Notes under the pieces: generated by a model | Told to the model about the DNA's origin: nothing | What the model saw: the letters and a program-made list of their open reading frames with translations, nothing else | The model's database searches: none | NCBI GenBank assembly: GCA_023402395.1 | Contig: JAEYGI010000051.1 | Coordinates: 62,001-126,000 of the forward strand | Reading direction: 5' to 3' | Length of the DNA: 64,000 nucleotides | Origin: Bacillota bacterium | Lineage (GTDB): Bacteria > Bacillota > UBA4882 > UBA8346 | Shown: one piece after another, positions 31,841 to 40,403 of the stretch | Numbering within the stretch: the first letter of the stretch is position 1 | Layout of the letters: each line of letters begins with the position of its first letter | Program-made: the position numbers and the translations under genes

Positions 31841-33535
31841 TTAACGCTTCGGCCGGTCCTCATCACTGTTTTTTCCGCCCTCCACCAGATCCGGCACCAT
31901 CTCCGGGAAGGACACGTAACTTTCGGCCGCGAACTCTTCGGTCATCATCTCGATGCCGGCCTGAAGAACGGCTGGGCGTTCCGCTTTCTTGCGGATCCGG
32001 GCGTCAGACAGAAACAGACTGATCACAATGCCAGCCAGAATGATGCCCATAGCCGCCAGGAAGACCCGGTGCAACGAACCGGTCAGGGCCGTTTTCAGGG
32101 GCGGAAGCAGAACCTCCCGTAACTGCGGCGGCATCCGCTCCAGCAGATCCGGACTGAGCAGCAGGTTGAACAGGCTCTGGGGATCGGACTGAGCCTTGTC
32201 CAGCACCGGCCCGAGCGGCCCGGCCGCGAGCCCCGGGATCCCCCGCGCCTTCGGAAAAAAGTCGCGCTCCAGCAAGGCGAGGGCCCGCTGGTTCAGCACC
32301 GCGCCTAAAATGGTGATCCCCAGCGTTCCCCCGATGCTCCGGAAAAACTGGGTTGAGGAGGTGGCCACCCCGCGCCGCTCCGGCGGGAAGGCGCTTTGCA
32401 CGGCAATGGTCACGGTCGGCATGATCAGGCCCATCCCGCAACCGAGCACGATGATGTAGGCGATCGCCTCCCATTGGGTGGCGGCTGCCGTCATCGTGCT
32501 CATCAGATAAAACCCGATCGCCATCAGGCACATCCCGGCCGCGAACAGCGACCGGAACTGAACCCGGGTCACCAGTTGCCCGGCGGCGATACTGGTCAGC
32601 ACCATCGCAAACATCATCGGGATCATGGTATTGCCGGAGGAGGTGGCGCTGACCCCGATTACTCCTTGCAAAAACAAGGGCAGGAAGACGATGGACCCGA
32701 ACATGCCCAGCCCCATCAGGAAGCCGATGATATTGGTCACGGTGAACACCCGGTTCCGAAACAGATCGAGGCTCAGGATCGGGTCCGCCGCCCTGCGCTC
32801 CGCCAGGAAAAACAGGATGAACATCAGGGCCGCAGCGCCGAACAGACCGAGAATCGGCGCCGCAGTCCAAGGGTAATCCTTGCCGCCCAGATTCAAGCCG
32901 AGCAGCAGGCAGACGACCCCGGCCACCAACGTCAGGGCGCCCCAATAATCAATGGCCACCCGGTCCCGCAGCCGCCGCTCGTTGCGCAAACCGGCGAAGA
33001 TAGCCAGGCCCGCCAGGATCCCCACCGGCAGATTGATGTAAAAGACCCAATGCCAGGAGCTGTTGTCCACCAGCCAGCCACCGATGCTTGGCCCGACAAT
33101 CGAGGAGATCCCGAAGACCGCGCCCATCAACCCCTGCCATTTGCCGCGCCGCTCCGGCGGGAAGATGTCGCCGACGATTACCTGCGAGATCGGCATCAAG
33201 ATCCCGCCACCGATCCCCTGCAGGCCCCGGAATAGGATCAGCTGGGTCATGTTGGAGCTGATGCCGCACAGCGCCGAGCCGGCCATGAAGATGACCAGCC
33301 CCGCAATGTACACAACCCGCCGGCCTAGCAGATCGGCCAGTTTCCCGGCGATCGGAACCACCGTGGTCGAGCTGAGCATGTAGGCAGTGGTCACCCAAGC
33401 CATAATGCTTAGGCCCCCCAGATCGCCGATGATCCGGGGCATGGCGGTCCCCACCACCGTTTGGTCCAGGGACGCGAAGAAGATCCCCAAAAACAGGCCG
33501 GTCAACAAAAACCGCCGTTGCGAGGCGTTCCCCAT
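31841..33535 (-). CDS. DHA2-family (EmrB/QacA) multidrug efflux transporter
   Basis: 564 aa from the ATG at 33535, the start that matches the family (QRRFLLTGLFLGIFFASLDQTVVGTAMPRI). An in-frame extension upstream lacks a ribosome site. About 14 helices are visible, with the DHA2 motif C region ISQVIVGDIFPPERRGKWQGLMGAVFGISSIVGPSIGGWL and LDQTVV in helix 1. A ~70-residue extracytoplasmic loop precedes the last helix. It uses the proton gradient for drug export. No regulator is adjacent. Confidence 0.93.
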   Translation of the reverse strand: MGNASQRRFLLTGLFLGIFFASLDQTVVGTAMPRIIGDLGGLSIMAWVTTAYMLSSTTVVPIAGKLADLLGRRVVYIAGLVIFMAGSALCGISSNMTQLILFRGLQGIGGGILMPISQVIVGDIFPPERRGKWQGLMGAVFGISSIVGPSIGGWLVDNSSWHWVFYINLPVGILAGLAIFAGLRNERRLRDRVAIDYWGALTLVAGVVCLLLGLNLGGKDYPWTAAPILGLFGAAALMFILFFLAERRAADPILSLDLFRNRVFTVTNIIGFLMGLGMFGSIVFLPLFLQGVIGVSATSSGNTMIPMMFAMVLTSIAAGQLVTRVQFRSLFAAGMCLMAIGFYLMSTMTAAATQWEAIAYIIVLGCGMGLIMPTVTIAVQSAFPPERRGVATSSTQFFRSIGGTLGITILGAVLNQRALALLERDFFPKARGIPGLAAGPLGPVLDKAQSDPQSLFNLLLSPDLLERMPPQLREVLLPPLKTALTGSLHRVFLAAMGIILAGIVISLFLSDARIRKKAERPAVLQAGIEMMTEEFAAESYVSFPEMVPDLVEGGKNSDEDRPKR

Positions 33536-33615
33536 CTTGGATTCTACCTTTCCTCCGCAGCCAGGGCGGACCAGCGTTAACATGAAAACTCTATTACTGT
33601 GCCCGTTTCCAGTGC

Positions 33616-33644
33616 AAAAAAATCCATCCCAGCCGGGATGGATT
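33616..33644 (-). terminator. Rho-independent terminator after the NifX-like gene
   Basis: Stem AATCCATCCC/GGGATGGATT with a four-base loop and a run of seven T residues on the minus strand, about 50 bp after the stop of the NifX-like gene. Confidence 0.9.
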
Positions 33645-33694
33645 TTCGAAGCTTGTAACTCTCCCCTTACTAACTCCATATCAGATATGGAATC

Positions 33695-34060
33695 TTAATG
33701 GCAGCCGTGACCGGCGCAGGCTTGGTCCGGCCGGAGTTCTGGACAGCGTCCCGAATTGAAATCCGCCACCACGTCCCCGACCGTCTCCCCTTGAGTCAGA
33801 TAAACCCGGACCCCTCCGGCGTTGAGGCTCTCAACCGCCCGTTTTCCCATGCCGCCGCAGGCCACGGCGGTAACTCCCCTTCCGGCCAGGGTTCCCATGG
33901 GGTGGCAGGAGCCATGATCATGATGTTCGTTGGGATTGGCGAGGGTCTCCGCGGCTTGAGAGTCCGTGTCCACGATCACGAAATACGGCGCGCTTCCAAA
34001 ATGTTCGGATACCGGGGCCTTCAATCCCTCGGAATTAACTGCTGGAATGCATACTTTCAT
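33695..34060 (-). CDS. NifX/NifB-type FeMo-cofactor-binding domain protein
   Basis: 121 aa; the whole protein is one dinitrogenase iron-molybdenum cofactor domain of the MTH1175-like stand-alone type: MKVCIPAVN, PVSEHFGSAPYFVIVD, GVTAVACGGMGKRAVESLNAGGV. The C-terminus is rich in Cys and His (CPELRPDQACAGHGCH), a probable metal site. There are no nitrogenase genes, so it is more likely a general iron-sulfur or metal carrier. Its ATG overlaps the DUF134 gene stop (TAATG). Confidence 0.92.
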   Translation of the reverse strand: MKVCIPAVNSEGLKAPVSEHFGSAPYFVIVDTDSQAAETLANPNEHHDHGSCHPMGTLAGRGVTAVACGGMGKRAVESLNAGGVRVYLTQGETVGDVVADFNSGRCPELRPDQACAGHGCH

Positions 34061-34359
34061 TACTCTTCCTCCTTTTGATCACTAATGCGAATCACTGCCG
34101 TGCTCAATAAGGCTTCGACCACTTTCCGCCGCCCTTCGGCCAGCAGCCGCTGGATGGTGCCGCGCGATACTCCCATTCGCAGCCCGGCTTCGGTTTGATC
34201 CAGTCCTTCCAGGTCGCAAAGGCGCATCGCTTCGAATTGATCCAGCGTAACGACCACCTCCGGCAGGCCGGAACAGGGAAAACCTACCGGCTTGTAAATA
34301 ATGGCGCCGTCCAGATTCCGGCAGCACCGGTGCTTTTTACAACGGGGCAGAATGATCAC
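34060..34359 (-). CDS. DUF134 family helix-turn-helix protein
   Basis: 99 aa. The N-terminus carries Cys residues (PRCKKHRCC), followed by the family core VVVTLDQFEAMRLCDLEGLDQTEAGLRMGVSRGTIQRLLAEGRRKVVEAL, a sigma-like helix-turn-helix. The GTG at 34359 is the only visible start, and the ribosome site is poor because AGGCG abuts it. It is coupled to the NifX-like gene, a common pairing. The palindrome over its promoter suggests autoregulation, perhaps in response to a metal or iron-sulfur cluster. Confidence 0.88.
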   Translation of the reverse strand: MIILPRCKKHRCCRNLDGAIIYKPVGFPCSGLPEVVVTLDQFEAMRLCDLEGLDQTEAGLRMGVSRGTIQRLLAEGRRKVVEALLSTAVIRISDQKEEE

Positions 34360-34370
34360 CGCCTATATTA

Positions 34371-34388
34371 TTTGTGCATATGCACAAA
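34371..34388. promoter_or_regulatory. 18-bp perfect palindrome over the DUF134 transcription start
   Basis: TTTGTGCATATGCACAAA, immediately downstream of the -10 of the promoter at 34392-34420 and therefore over the expected start point. This is a classic repressor position. Confidence 0.75.
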
Positions 34389-34391
34389 ATT

Positions 34392-34420
34392 ATTATAATG
34401 CCACGATTTCATTTTGTCAA
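34392..34420 (-). promoter_or_regulatory. Perfect-consensus sigma-A promoter of the DUF134-NifX operon
   Basis: TTGACA-N17-TATAAT on the minus strand, matching the consensus at every position. Such a strong promoter is normally held in check, here probably by a protein bound to the adjacent palindrome. Confidence 0.88.
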
Positions 34421-34501
34421 AAACATTATGAAATAATTGACGGAATGTTGCGAAACGATAACACGGAGACTCGAAATGTCCAACCGGCGCCCAAGTTTTA
34501 A

Positions 34502-34559
34502 TTGACGGAATCCATGGTCCGTGTTATAGTTATTCGTATCCTAATAATTTGTATACGAA
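34502..34559 (+). promoter_or_regulatory. Promoter and operator of the marR-fabF unit
   Basis: TTGACG-N17-TATAGT (34502-34530), followed at once by the inverted repeat TTCGTAT-N13-ATACGAA (34533-34559), which would cover the transcription start. The MarR-like protein encoded downstream is the obvious candidate to bind it. Confidence 0.75.
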
Positions 34560-34577
34560 ATAAATAAAGGACGGATT

Positions 34578-35006
34578 GTGAATTTGGACGGTTTCAATCC
34601 CCCCTTGATCTGCCTGGTCATCAAAAATACCTGGCAGAAGCTGTCGCGTTATTATAACCAACGGCTCGCCAAGTTTGACCTGTCGGTTCCTAAAGCCTTG
34701 CTGCTGTTGGAGATCACGCCCGGTTCCGGCGAAAACCCCAAGCATCTGGCGGGTGAGCTGGATCTGGAAAACTCCAGCATGACCGGGTTGCTCGACCGGC
34801 TGGAGAAACAAGGGCTGATTGAACGGCAGCGCGATCCGCGCGATCGCCGGGGCGTGCTGGTCTTCCTGACGCCTCAAGGCGTGGCGGCCCGGGAAACCAT
34901 CAAGCATCTGGTGGAGGAACTGGACCGGAAGCTCCAGGAAGCGCTGGCTCCGGAGGAGATACGCGTCTTTCGCAAAGCGATGTCCGTCATCGGGAAACAA
35001 ATCTGA
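34578..35006 (+). CDS. MarR-family transcriptional regulator
   Basis: 142 aa from a GTG with AAGGACG upstream. The winged helix-turn-helix is clear: KALLLLEITPGSGENPKHLAGELDLENSSMTGLLDRLEKQGLIERQRDPRDRRGVLVFLTPQG. It lies 18 bp upstream of fabF in the same unit. In streptococci the MarR member FabT controls fatty-acid synthesis genes, so control of fabF and of itself by an acyl ligand is a reasonable guess. Confidence 0.93.
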   Translation: MNLDGFNPPLICLVIKNTWQKLSRYYNQRLAKFDLSVPKALLLLEITPGSGENPKHLAGELDLENSSMTGLLDRLEKQGLIERQRDPRDRRGVLVFLTPQGVAARETIKHLVEELDRKLQEALAPEEIRVFRKAMSVIGKQI

Positions 35007-35024
35007 CAAAGCAGGTGATTTTTC

Positions 35025-36266
35025 TTGAACAGACGAGTCGTTATCACCGGGATCGGCCTGGTCTCGCCGCTGGGACTGACCACCGCAGCCAACTGGGAAG
35101 CGGTTTTGGCGGGACGGTCCGGCATTGCTCCGATCACCCGGTTTGACGCCGCTGGGTTTGAAACGAGGTTCGCCGGCGAGGTCAAGAACTTTGATCCCGC
35201 CAATTATCTGGAGAAGAAAGAAATTAAGAAAATGGACCGGTTCATTTACTACGCCATTGCCGCCTCGGATGAGGCGTTGGCCGATTCCGGGCTGAAGATC
35301 ACTCCGGCCAACGCGGAGCGGGTCGGCGTGGTGGTCGGTTCCGGCATGGGCGGCCTGGAAACGTTGAGTAACAATGAGAACGTGCTGCAACAGAAAGGCC
35401 CGAACCGGGTCTCGCCGTTCTTCATCCCGGGCTGCGTCATCAATCTGGCGCCGGGCCAGATCTCGATCCGCACCGGCGCACAGGGCCCGAACTTTTCGCC
35501 GGTTTCGGCCTGCGCCACCGGAACTCACGCCATCGGCGAGGCGTTTCATATTATCAAGCGCGGCGAAGCCGACGCGATCATCGCCGGCGGCGCCGAAGCG
35601 ACCATCACACCGGTGGCGATGGCCGGGTTTATCAATCTGACCGCCCTCTCTTCCCGCAACGACGCGCCGGAAAAAGCCAGCCGGCCATTTGACGCCGAGC
35701 GGGACGGTTTCGTGATGGGCGAAGGCGCCGGTATCCTGATCCTGGAGGAACTGGAGCACGCCATTGAACGCGGCGCCCCCATCTACGCCGAGGTGGCCGG
35801 CTTCGGAATGAACAGCGACGCCTATCATATCACCTCGCCGATTCCGGACGGCTCCGGCGCGGCCCGCTGCATGACGCTGGCGGTCAAATCGGCCGGCGCC
35901 CGGTTGGACGAGGTGGATTATATCAACGCGCACGGCACCTCGACGCCGGTCAACGACGCCATGGAAACCAAAGCTATCAAAATGGCCTTCGGTGAGCATG
36001 CCCGCAAAGTGCTGGTCAGTTCCACCAAGTCCATGACCGGCCATCTGCTGGGCGCGGCCGGCGGCGTGGAGACGGCCTTTTCAGCGCTGGCGCTGCGCCA
36101 TCAGATTGCGCCGCCCACCATCAACCTGGAGCACCCAGACCCCGAATGCGATCTGGACTACGTGGCCGACGGCGCCCGGAAAGCGGACCTCCGCATCGCC
36201 ATCAGCAATTCCTTCGGCTTCGGATCGACCAATGCCTGTATCGCGCTGAAGCGCTATGAGGCCTGA
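35025..36266 (+). CDS. fabF: 3-oxoacyl-[acyl-carrier-protein] synthase II
   Basis: 413 aa from a TTG preceded by AGGTGA. It starts with RRVVITGIGLVSPLG. Active-site Cys in SACATGTHAIGEA, catalytic His in NAHGTSTPVNDAMETKAIK and in KSMTGHLLGAAGGVE, and a GFGSTNACI end are all as in FabF. It elongates acyl-ACP in fatty-acid synthesis. No other fab gene is adjacent; its partner here is the MarR regulator. It may serve acyl-chain adjustment. Confidence 0.96.
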   Translation: MNRRVVITGIGLVSPLGLTTAANWEAVLAGRSGIAPITRFDAAGFETRFAGEVKNFDPANYLEKKEIKKMDRFIYYAIAASDEALADSGLKITPANAERVGVVVGSGMGGLETLSNNENVLQQKGPNRVSPFFIPGCVINLAPGQISIRTGAQGPNFSPVSACATGTHAIGEAFHIIKRGEADAIIAGGAEATITPVAMAGFINLTALSSRNDAPEKASRPFDAERDGFVMGEGAGILILEELEHAIERGAPIYAEVAGFGMNSDAYHITSPIPDGSGAARCMTLAVKSAGARLDEVDYINAHGTSTPVNDAMETKAIKMAFGEHARKVLVSSTKSMTGHLLGAAGGVETAFSALALRHQIAPPTINLEHPDPECDLDYVADGARKADLRIAISNSFGFGSTNACIALKRYEA

Positions 36267-36283
36267 GTCGTTTGACAGAAAAC

Positions 36284-36323
36284 AAATCAGAAAGCCACCG
36301 GCTATTCGGTGGCTTTCTGATTT
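36284..36323. terminator. Long perfect hairpin terminator after fabF
   Basis: A 17-bp perfect stem (AAATCAGAAAGCCACCG at 36284 with its complement at 36307) around a six-base loop. The AAATC/GATTT ends give T-rich exits on both strands, so it can serve fabF and the gene facing it. Confidence 0.85.
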
Positions 36324-36379
36324 GATGCATTCGTTCACGCCAGTCAAAGACCGGAAATCCTTCACGCTCCGGAAAAGCG

Positions 36380-36745
36380 TCAGGCAATCTCCGCCTTCAA
36401 CCGGAAGGAGTTATCGAAATTCATCTTCTTAAGAATCGCCTTCATCTCCTGGAGATCCTGCCTGGACAGGCCGGAAAGATCAAAGGCATACTCCCGGTAC
36501 TTGGTCTTAATCTTAATCTCCCCCTTGCTGAGGGTCACTTCCCGCACCAGAATAATCTCATCCTCGTCGGTCCAGTCAAGCGACGGTCCCCGTTCCTCCG
36601 GAGCCAGTATGAACTCAAACTGGGGGGAACGCTGGACAATGAACCCTTCCACCCCGAACTCGGTTCCCTCATCGAACGATAACGAAAGAACCAAATCTTG
36701 ATCCTCTTCAACCATTATGAAATTCACCTTATCCAATTGAACCAT
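36380..36745 (-). CDS. Small acidic protein of unknown function
   Basis: About 121 aa from the ATG at 36745, which directly abuts AGGAGG. A second ATG at 36712 with AAGGTG nine bases upstream is as likely. The sequence is rich in Glu and Asp and looks like a beta-sheet protein with a C-terminal helix (LSGLSRQDLQEMKAILKKM). There is no signal peptide or membrane helix. I do not recognise the family. It precedes no obvious operon partner; the next gene upstream is another unknown. Confidence 0.7.
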   Translation of the reverse strand: MVQLDKVNFIMVEEDQDLVLSLSFDEGTEFGVEGFIVQRSPQFEFILAPEERGPSLDWTDEDEIILVREVTLSKGEIKIKTKYREYAFDLSGLSRQDLQEMKAILKKMNFDNSFRLKAEIA

Positions 36746-36840
36746 CCTCCTCCGCCGGTTCGGCCCGGCAATCAACGGGCGATGCCCTGCGTCAATTCAC
36801 CGGAATCATTCACAGCTGTTGTAATCCATCCGAATCGTCA

Positions 36841-37272
36841 TTACACCGCCGGACCGCTTCCGGCGTCGCCGACCAGCAATCCAATGCGTAAGCCCGTATC
36901 CTCCGGCTCCATTTTCCGGATCCGCAGGCCCTTGATGCCGAGGCCTTCCTCCAATAACCGGTTGACGGTAATAAACAAGCTTCGGCCCGTGAACGTCAGG
37001 AACGTGCCGGGCTGATAGATAAAGCCCAACGACTCGGAGAGCCCGAACAGCAACCGTTCCTTGAACCGGTCGCCCACTACGTCCATCCGGAGAACACCGT
37101 CAGTAAACTCGGCGCCGTAGGCCATGAACCGGATCTCGCCGACCGGACCAATCCTGACCACTCCGGCCAAACCATGATCATGAGCAGTGAGCGACCGGAC
37201 CATTCCCGGCAGCGCTCCATTGCTTGTCAGCAGTTCCGCCAATTCTTCGAAACTGATTCGTAACTCAGCCAT
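36841..37272 (-). CDS. Unknown soluble protein of 143 aa
   Basis: Start at the ATG 37272 with AAGGGTG upstream. A short helical N-terminus (ISFEELAELLTSN) is followed by alternating short strands (VVRIGPVGEIRFMAYG, FLTFTGRSLFITVNRLLEEGLGIKGLRI) and a Gly-rich tail. It has no membrane segments. It follows the hexokinase gene on the same strand after 46 bp and may be cotranscribed with it. I cannot name the family. Confidence 0.7.
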   Translation of the reverse strand: MAELRISFEELAELLTSNGALPGMVRSLTAHDHGLAGVVRIGPVGEIRFMAYGAEFTDGVLRMDVVGDRFKERLLFGLSESLGFIYQPGTFLTFTGRSLFITVNRLLEEGLGIKGLRIRKMEPEDTGLRIGLLVGDAGSGPAV

Positions 37273-37318
37273 CCTTATCACCCTTACGTCCCGTAATCGG
37301 GCTCCCTGATTGATTGAA

Positions 37319-38629
37319 TTAATTGGTCAACCCGGCAATGGCCGCGCCGATCAGCGGCGCGTTATCGACGCCGATCAACTCCCAGAACCGGCCTTTTTCC
37401 TCGGTTAAATACTGCGTAAGATAATATTCGGTCCGTAACTTCAGGCCCTTCATCTGATAAAAGGTGGTTCCGTCGGCGGTAAGACAGACCGGGCGGTCCG
37501 GCCGTTCACCTTTTCCGGACTTGACGACCACGGCCGCCAGATTGAGCGCGGCCAGCTTGGCGGCGCGCTCCACCAGACTGTCGAGGAGGGCGTAAAGTTT
37601 GATCCGGTCCGAAGTGGTGCCCCGGTTCGCCGCCTCCCCGAGCGGATTGGCGGTTAGGTCCGGCCGGAGCAGGAACTCATTGACCGTAACGGTGGCCAAC
37701 CCTTCCAGCCTGTTTAAAACCGCCGCGGCGGGGACTGAGAAAAGGCCGTCGGCCGCCGCCCGGCGCAGGGTATGAAAACAGACTCCACCGAGATAACGGC
37801 CGGAGAACATTTTCTCAAAAAGGTATTGGCCCGGATCAATGGTGTTCCGGTCCAATTCCTCATCCAGCCGTCCCAGCGGCAGCCGGTTGAAGTTGCCGGA
37901 CTCAACGTTGATGATCTGCTCGCCGGAGTGGTCCAAGCCGGGACATTTGCGAATCTTGGAATTGGCTTCGATATAGGAGGAGTTGATTCCGGTTCCAAAA
38001 ATGAAACCGACGTAGCTGTCGTATTCCCGGCCGCCGGCCGCGGCCTTGCCCGCCAGCAGCGTCGCCACGGTGTCGTTGAGCAGAACGGTCCGCCACCCGG
38101 CGCCGGCTCCCCGTTGGGCCAAAATTTCCCGCAGGTTGGCGCCGATCAACTCGCCCACGACTGCCGGGGCTTGAATTTGCTTGCTGAACTGGGTCAGCCG
38201 CCCATCCTTATCCGGCTGCATTTCCGTGGGATAGGAGAAACAGAATCCGATCCGCCCGGCCTGGCGAGCCAGATCTTCCATCTGATCGGCGATAATCGCG
38301 AAAAATTGGTCTTTGCCCACCATTCCCTGGCTCCCCGGCATCGGAGCCTTGCGAAACCCGTCGATCACCGGCCGGCCGGATTCTTCAAAATGAATCAGCG
38401 CCACGCGGAGATTGGTGCCGCCGGCATCGATCACAATCACTTTTTCATCATTGGGGATCCGCTTGTCAACCTCTAAATAGGTCGGGAACATCTTCAGGCT
38501 CCCGGCGCCGTCCAGGCCCAGCTCCATCTCTTCGATAAACCGGCGGCAACACGCCTCCATATCGATAGCCCGGTGATTCATTCCATATGTATCCAAAAAA
38601 CGTTCAACTTCAAGCAAGATCACGTTCAA
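37319..38629 (-). CDS. Hexokinase of the eukaryotic-type family
   Basis: 436 aa from a TTG with GGGGAG upstream. The phosphate loops of the actin-like fold are VIVIDAGGTNLRVALIHFE, FCFSYPTEM (the sugar-loop equivalent of the LGFTFSYP motif of eukaryotic hexokinases), LLNDTVATLLAG with the catalytic Asp, and GFIFGTGINSSYIE. This family (PF00349/PF03727) differs from the ROK and Glk kinases usual in bacteria but is known from some anaerobic Bacillota and spirochaetes. It phosphorylates glucose or another hexose with ATP. Confidence 0.88.
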   Translation of the reverse strand: MNVILLEVERFLDTYGMNHRAIDMEACCRRFIEEMELGLDGAGSLKMFPTYLEVDKRIPNDEKVIVIDAGGTNLRVALIHFEESGRPVIDGFRKAPMPGSQGMVGKDQFFAIIADQMEDLARQAGRIGFCFSYPTEMQPDKDGRLTQFSKQIQAPAVVGELIGANLREILAQRGAGAGWRTVLLNDTVATLLAGKAAAGGREYDSYVGFIFGTGINSSYIEANSKIRKCPGLDHSGEQIINVESGNFNRLPLGRLDEELDRNTIDPGQYLFEKMFSGRYLGGVCFHTLRRAAADGLFSVPAAAVLNRLEGLATVTVNEFLLRPDLTANPLGEAANRGTTSDRIKLYALLDSLVERAAKLAALNLAAVVVKSGKGERPDRPVCLTADGTTFYQMKGLKLRTEYYLTQYLTEEKGRFWELIGVDNAPLIGAAIAGLTN

Positions 38630-39114
38630 GACGGAAACTCCCCTCTACCTGGATGAATAAATTTCACAACTGAGATTGGATCTTTGGAGGCCTTGCGACT
38701 GTATCCTTGCGAATCATCAGAGAACCGGTCTTATCGCTGCTTCCTGAGCTTTTGTGTCAAATGTATCACCAGATTTTTAAGCCGGATGCAAACCAGTGAT
38801 ATTTTTCATATGATACTTGCAATCAATCGAATTAAACTAATTGACCGGCAGCCCAATCCGGTTTTCAGGAGATACGCATCGGGAATGTAATTCAACTCAT
38901 CTTGAATTATTTTTATTAATACAATTCGTCAGCCATGGCGATTTGCCTTCCGGCGGGGGATAATCTTTTTAGCCGCCGGTTGGGAAATGGAATCCTCAAT
39001 TATCCATAATGTAATGCATTTGTTGCGGTAAAGGCAAAGTGAAGCGGCGATACGCGACGGGAGCGCACCGAATGCGCTCCCGTCCCGAACAGCGCCTAAA
39101 GTACCCCTTTTCCA
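38630..39114. other. 485-bp gap without a convincing gene
   Basis: Short open frames here have no ribosome site or recognisable product. The only clear structure is an 11-bp hairpin at 39057-39083 (ACGGGAGCGCA/TGCGCTCCCGT) without a T-run, 30 bp after the stop of the HD-domain gene. It may still end that transcript. Base composition is lower in GC than the surroundings at 38750-38930. Confidence 0.6.
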
Positions 39115-39681
39115 TTAATCCCCGGCCAAAGCCTCCAGCTCGGCCAGGACCCGCTCCAGTTCATTCACGATCCGGGCCGGCGCTCCCGCTTCCCGGAACG
39201 CGGCGACCGATGCCCGGTAGTACCAGAGAATTCCCTGCTTGCCCCGGCTGAACCGGGGCCAGAGTTCCTCTCCCAACTCCCGGTAATCGTCCAGAACAGT
39301 CCGGGCATTGTGCAATTTATCGGCGGCGGAGACCAGTAAGATGGCCGCGCCGGACTGAGAAAGATCCAGCAAATGGCGGCGTTTTCGCTCTTCCCACTCC
39401 AACGCGGGATCAATTAAGGTTTCGGTGCACCCGGCCACAATCTCCGCCACGGTTGCCCCGAACTTCTCCCGAATTGCATTCAGGCGGGGCGCTCCGCCCT
39501 GATCCTCCACCGCGTCGTGAAGCAAAGCAGCCATCGCCTCCGTTTCGCCCCCGCCGTTTTCTAGTACCAAGGCGGCCACGGCCATCAGGTGGGAAAAATA
39601 AGGGATGCCGGAGCCTTTTCGTACTTGATTTCGGTGGGTTTCAGCCGCATAAACCAAGGCCTCGGTGAAACGCTCTGACAA
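39115..39681 (-). CDS. HD-domain phosphohydrolase of the SpoT-like HD_4 group
   Basis: 188 aa, taking the TTG at 39681 with GGCGGAG eight bases upstream (an ATG seven codons earlier is also in frame). The metal-binding His and His-Asp motifs are in HRNQVRKGSGIPYFSHLMAVAALV and AALLHDAVED, like the hydrolase domain of RelA/SpoT enzymes. There is no synthetase domain or further (p)ppGpp motif. The later KLHNARTVLDDYRELG matches DKLxN of this group. It could be a small ppGpp hydrolase or act on another nucleotide. Confidence 0.87.
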   Translation of the reverse strand: MSERFTEALVYAAETHRNQVRKGSGIPYFSHLMAVAALVLENGGGETEAMAALLHDAVEDQGGAPRLNAIREKFGATVAEIVAGCTETLIDPALEWEERKRRHLLDLSQSGAAILLVSAADKLHNARTVLDDYRELGEELWPRFSRGKQGILWYYRASVAAFREAGAPARIVNELERVLAELEALAGD

Positions 39682-39705
39682 TAAAGAAACTCCGCCTTTC
39701 ATACG

Positions 39706-40137
39706 CTACAGGTTGAGCTGGCCCTTCAGGGTGAGCGCGTCCAGGCCTTGTTTCTCAAAGATGCTGAGATATTTGGACTTGAACTCCTCCAACTCTTCAA
39801 ATTTGCGCTCACCCGGAATGCTGTCCCAGGTCTTGGCGTTATGCCGCTTCATGACATCGCCCCGGGCCAGCATTTCCACCAGTTCCTCCCAGAAGGACAT
39901 CCCGGTGAACTCGTCAATCAAGGGAAAGACCCGGTCCAAAAAATCGTCGGTCAGGTTGCCGTTGGACTCGATCCATTCCCCGACCCCGAACTCGGGCGCT
40001 TTGGAGAACAGCTCGCGCTGCAAGTCGTCATATTTGTCGATGAGATCCTCGGTTCGCAGGGCATTGGCGACCCAATTGCCCATAAAGACCAGTTCCAGCA
40101 GGCTCTTAAATTGTTCTTTGGTCAGTTCGAGGTTCAT
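39706..40137 (-). CDS. Helical cytoplasmic protein of unknown function
   Basis: 143 aa from the ATG at 40137, 7 bp after AAGGAG; an open frame extending upstream has no site. The sequence is acidic and mostly helical (LTKEQFKSLLELVFMGNWVANALR, FWEELVEMLARGDVMKRHN, FEELEEFKSKYLSIFEKQGLDAL). It resembles unnamed cytosolic proteins of clostridia, but I cannot assign a role. It lies 24 bp upstream of the HD-domain gene and is probably cotranscribed with it. Confidence 0.75.
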   Translation of the reverse strand: MNLELTKEQFKSLLELVFMGNWVANALRTEDLIDKYDDLQRELFSKAPEFGVGEWIESNGNLTDDFLDRVFPLIDEFTGMSFWEELVEMLARGDVMKRHNAKTWDSIPGERKFEELEEFKSKYLSIFEKQGLDALTLKGQLNL

Positions 40138-40337
40138 TCCCGGCACTCCTTTTCGCTTGATTCTCATAGTATGACCCATCCGGCCAGGCGGCTTGCTCCT
40201 ACCCCGTTTTTCCTGCCAATGATTTTCGCGATTTCCTCTGGAAACTCCTTCATGGGACCACAAACTTTACCTTTATGTTTACATTGATGGCCTGGATAAA
40301 CGTTACCCATTTTTAACTTTGACGCGCTTCTGTCGGG

Positions 40338-40383
40338 TAGACAATCGGCATAGGGATGATTTATAATTTAATCAAACGATTAA
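40338..40383 (+). promoter_or_regulatory. Promoter and operator of the TetR/exporter operon
   Basis: TAGACA-N18-TATAAT (40338-40367) runs directly into the inverted repeat TTAATC-AAAC-GATTAA (40368-40383), which overlaps the expected transcription start. Autorepression by the TetR protein encoded downstream is likely. Confidence 0.65.
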
Positions 40384-40403
40384 TTAAGAACAGGGGAAAC
40401 ATC

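Noticed and set aside
33695..34060. Evidence for nitrogen fixation
   Set aside because: The NifX-like domain is of the stand-alone type paired with DUF134, and no nifHDK or nifB gene is present in the window.
38684..38890. 68-codon frame in the gap after the hexokinase gene
   Set aside because: No ribosome site and no recognisable composition or motif.
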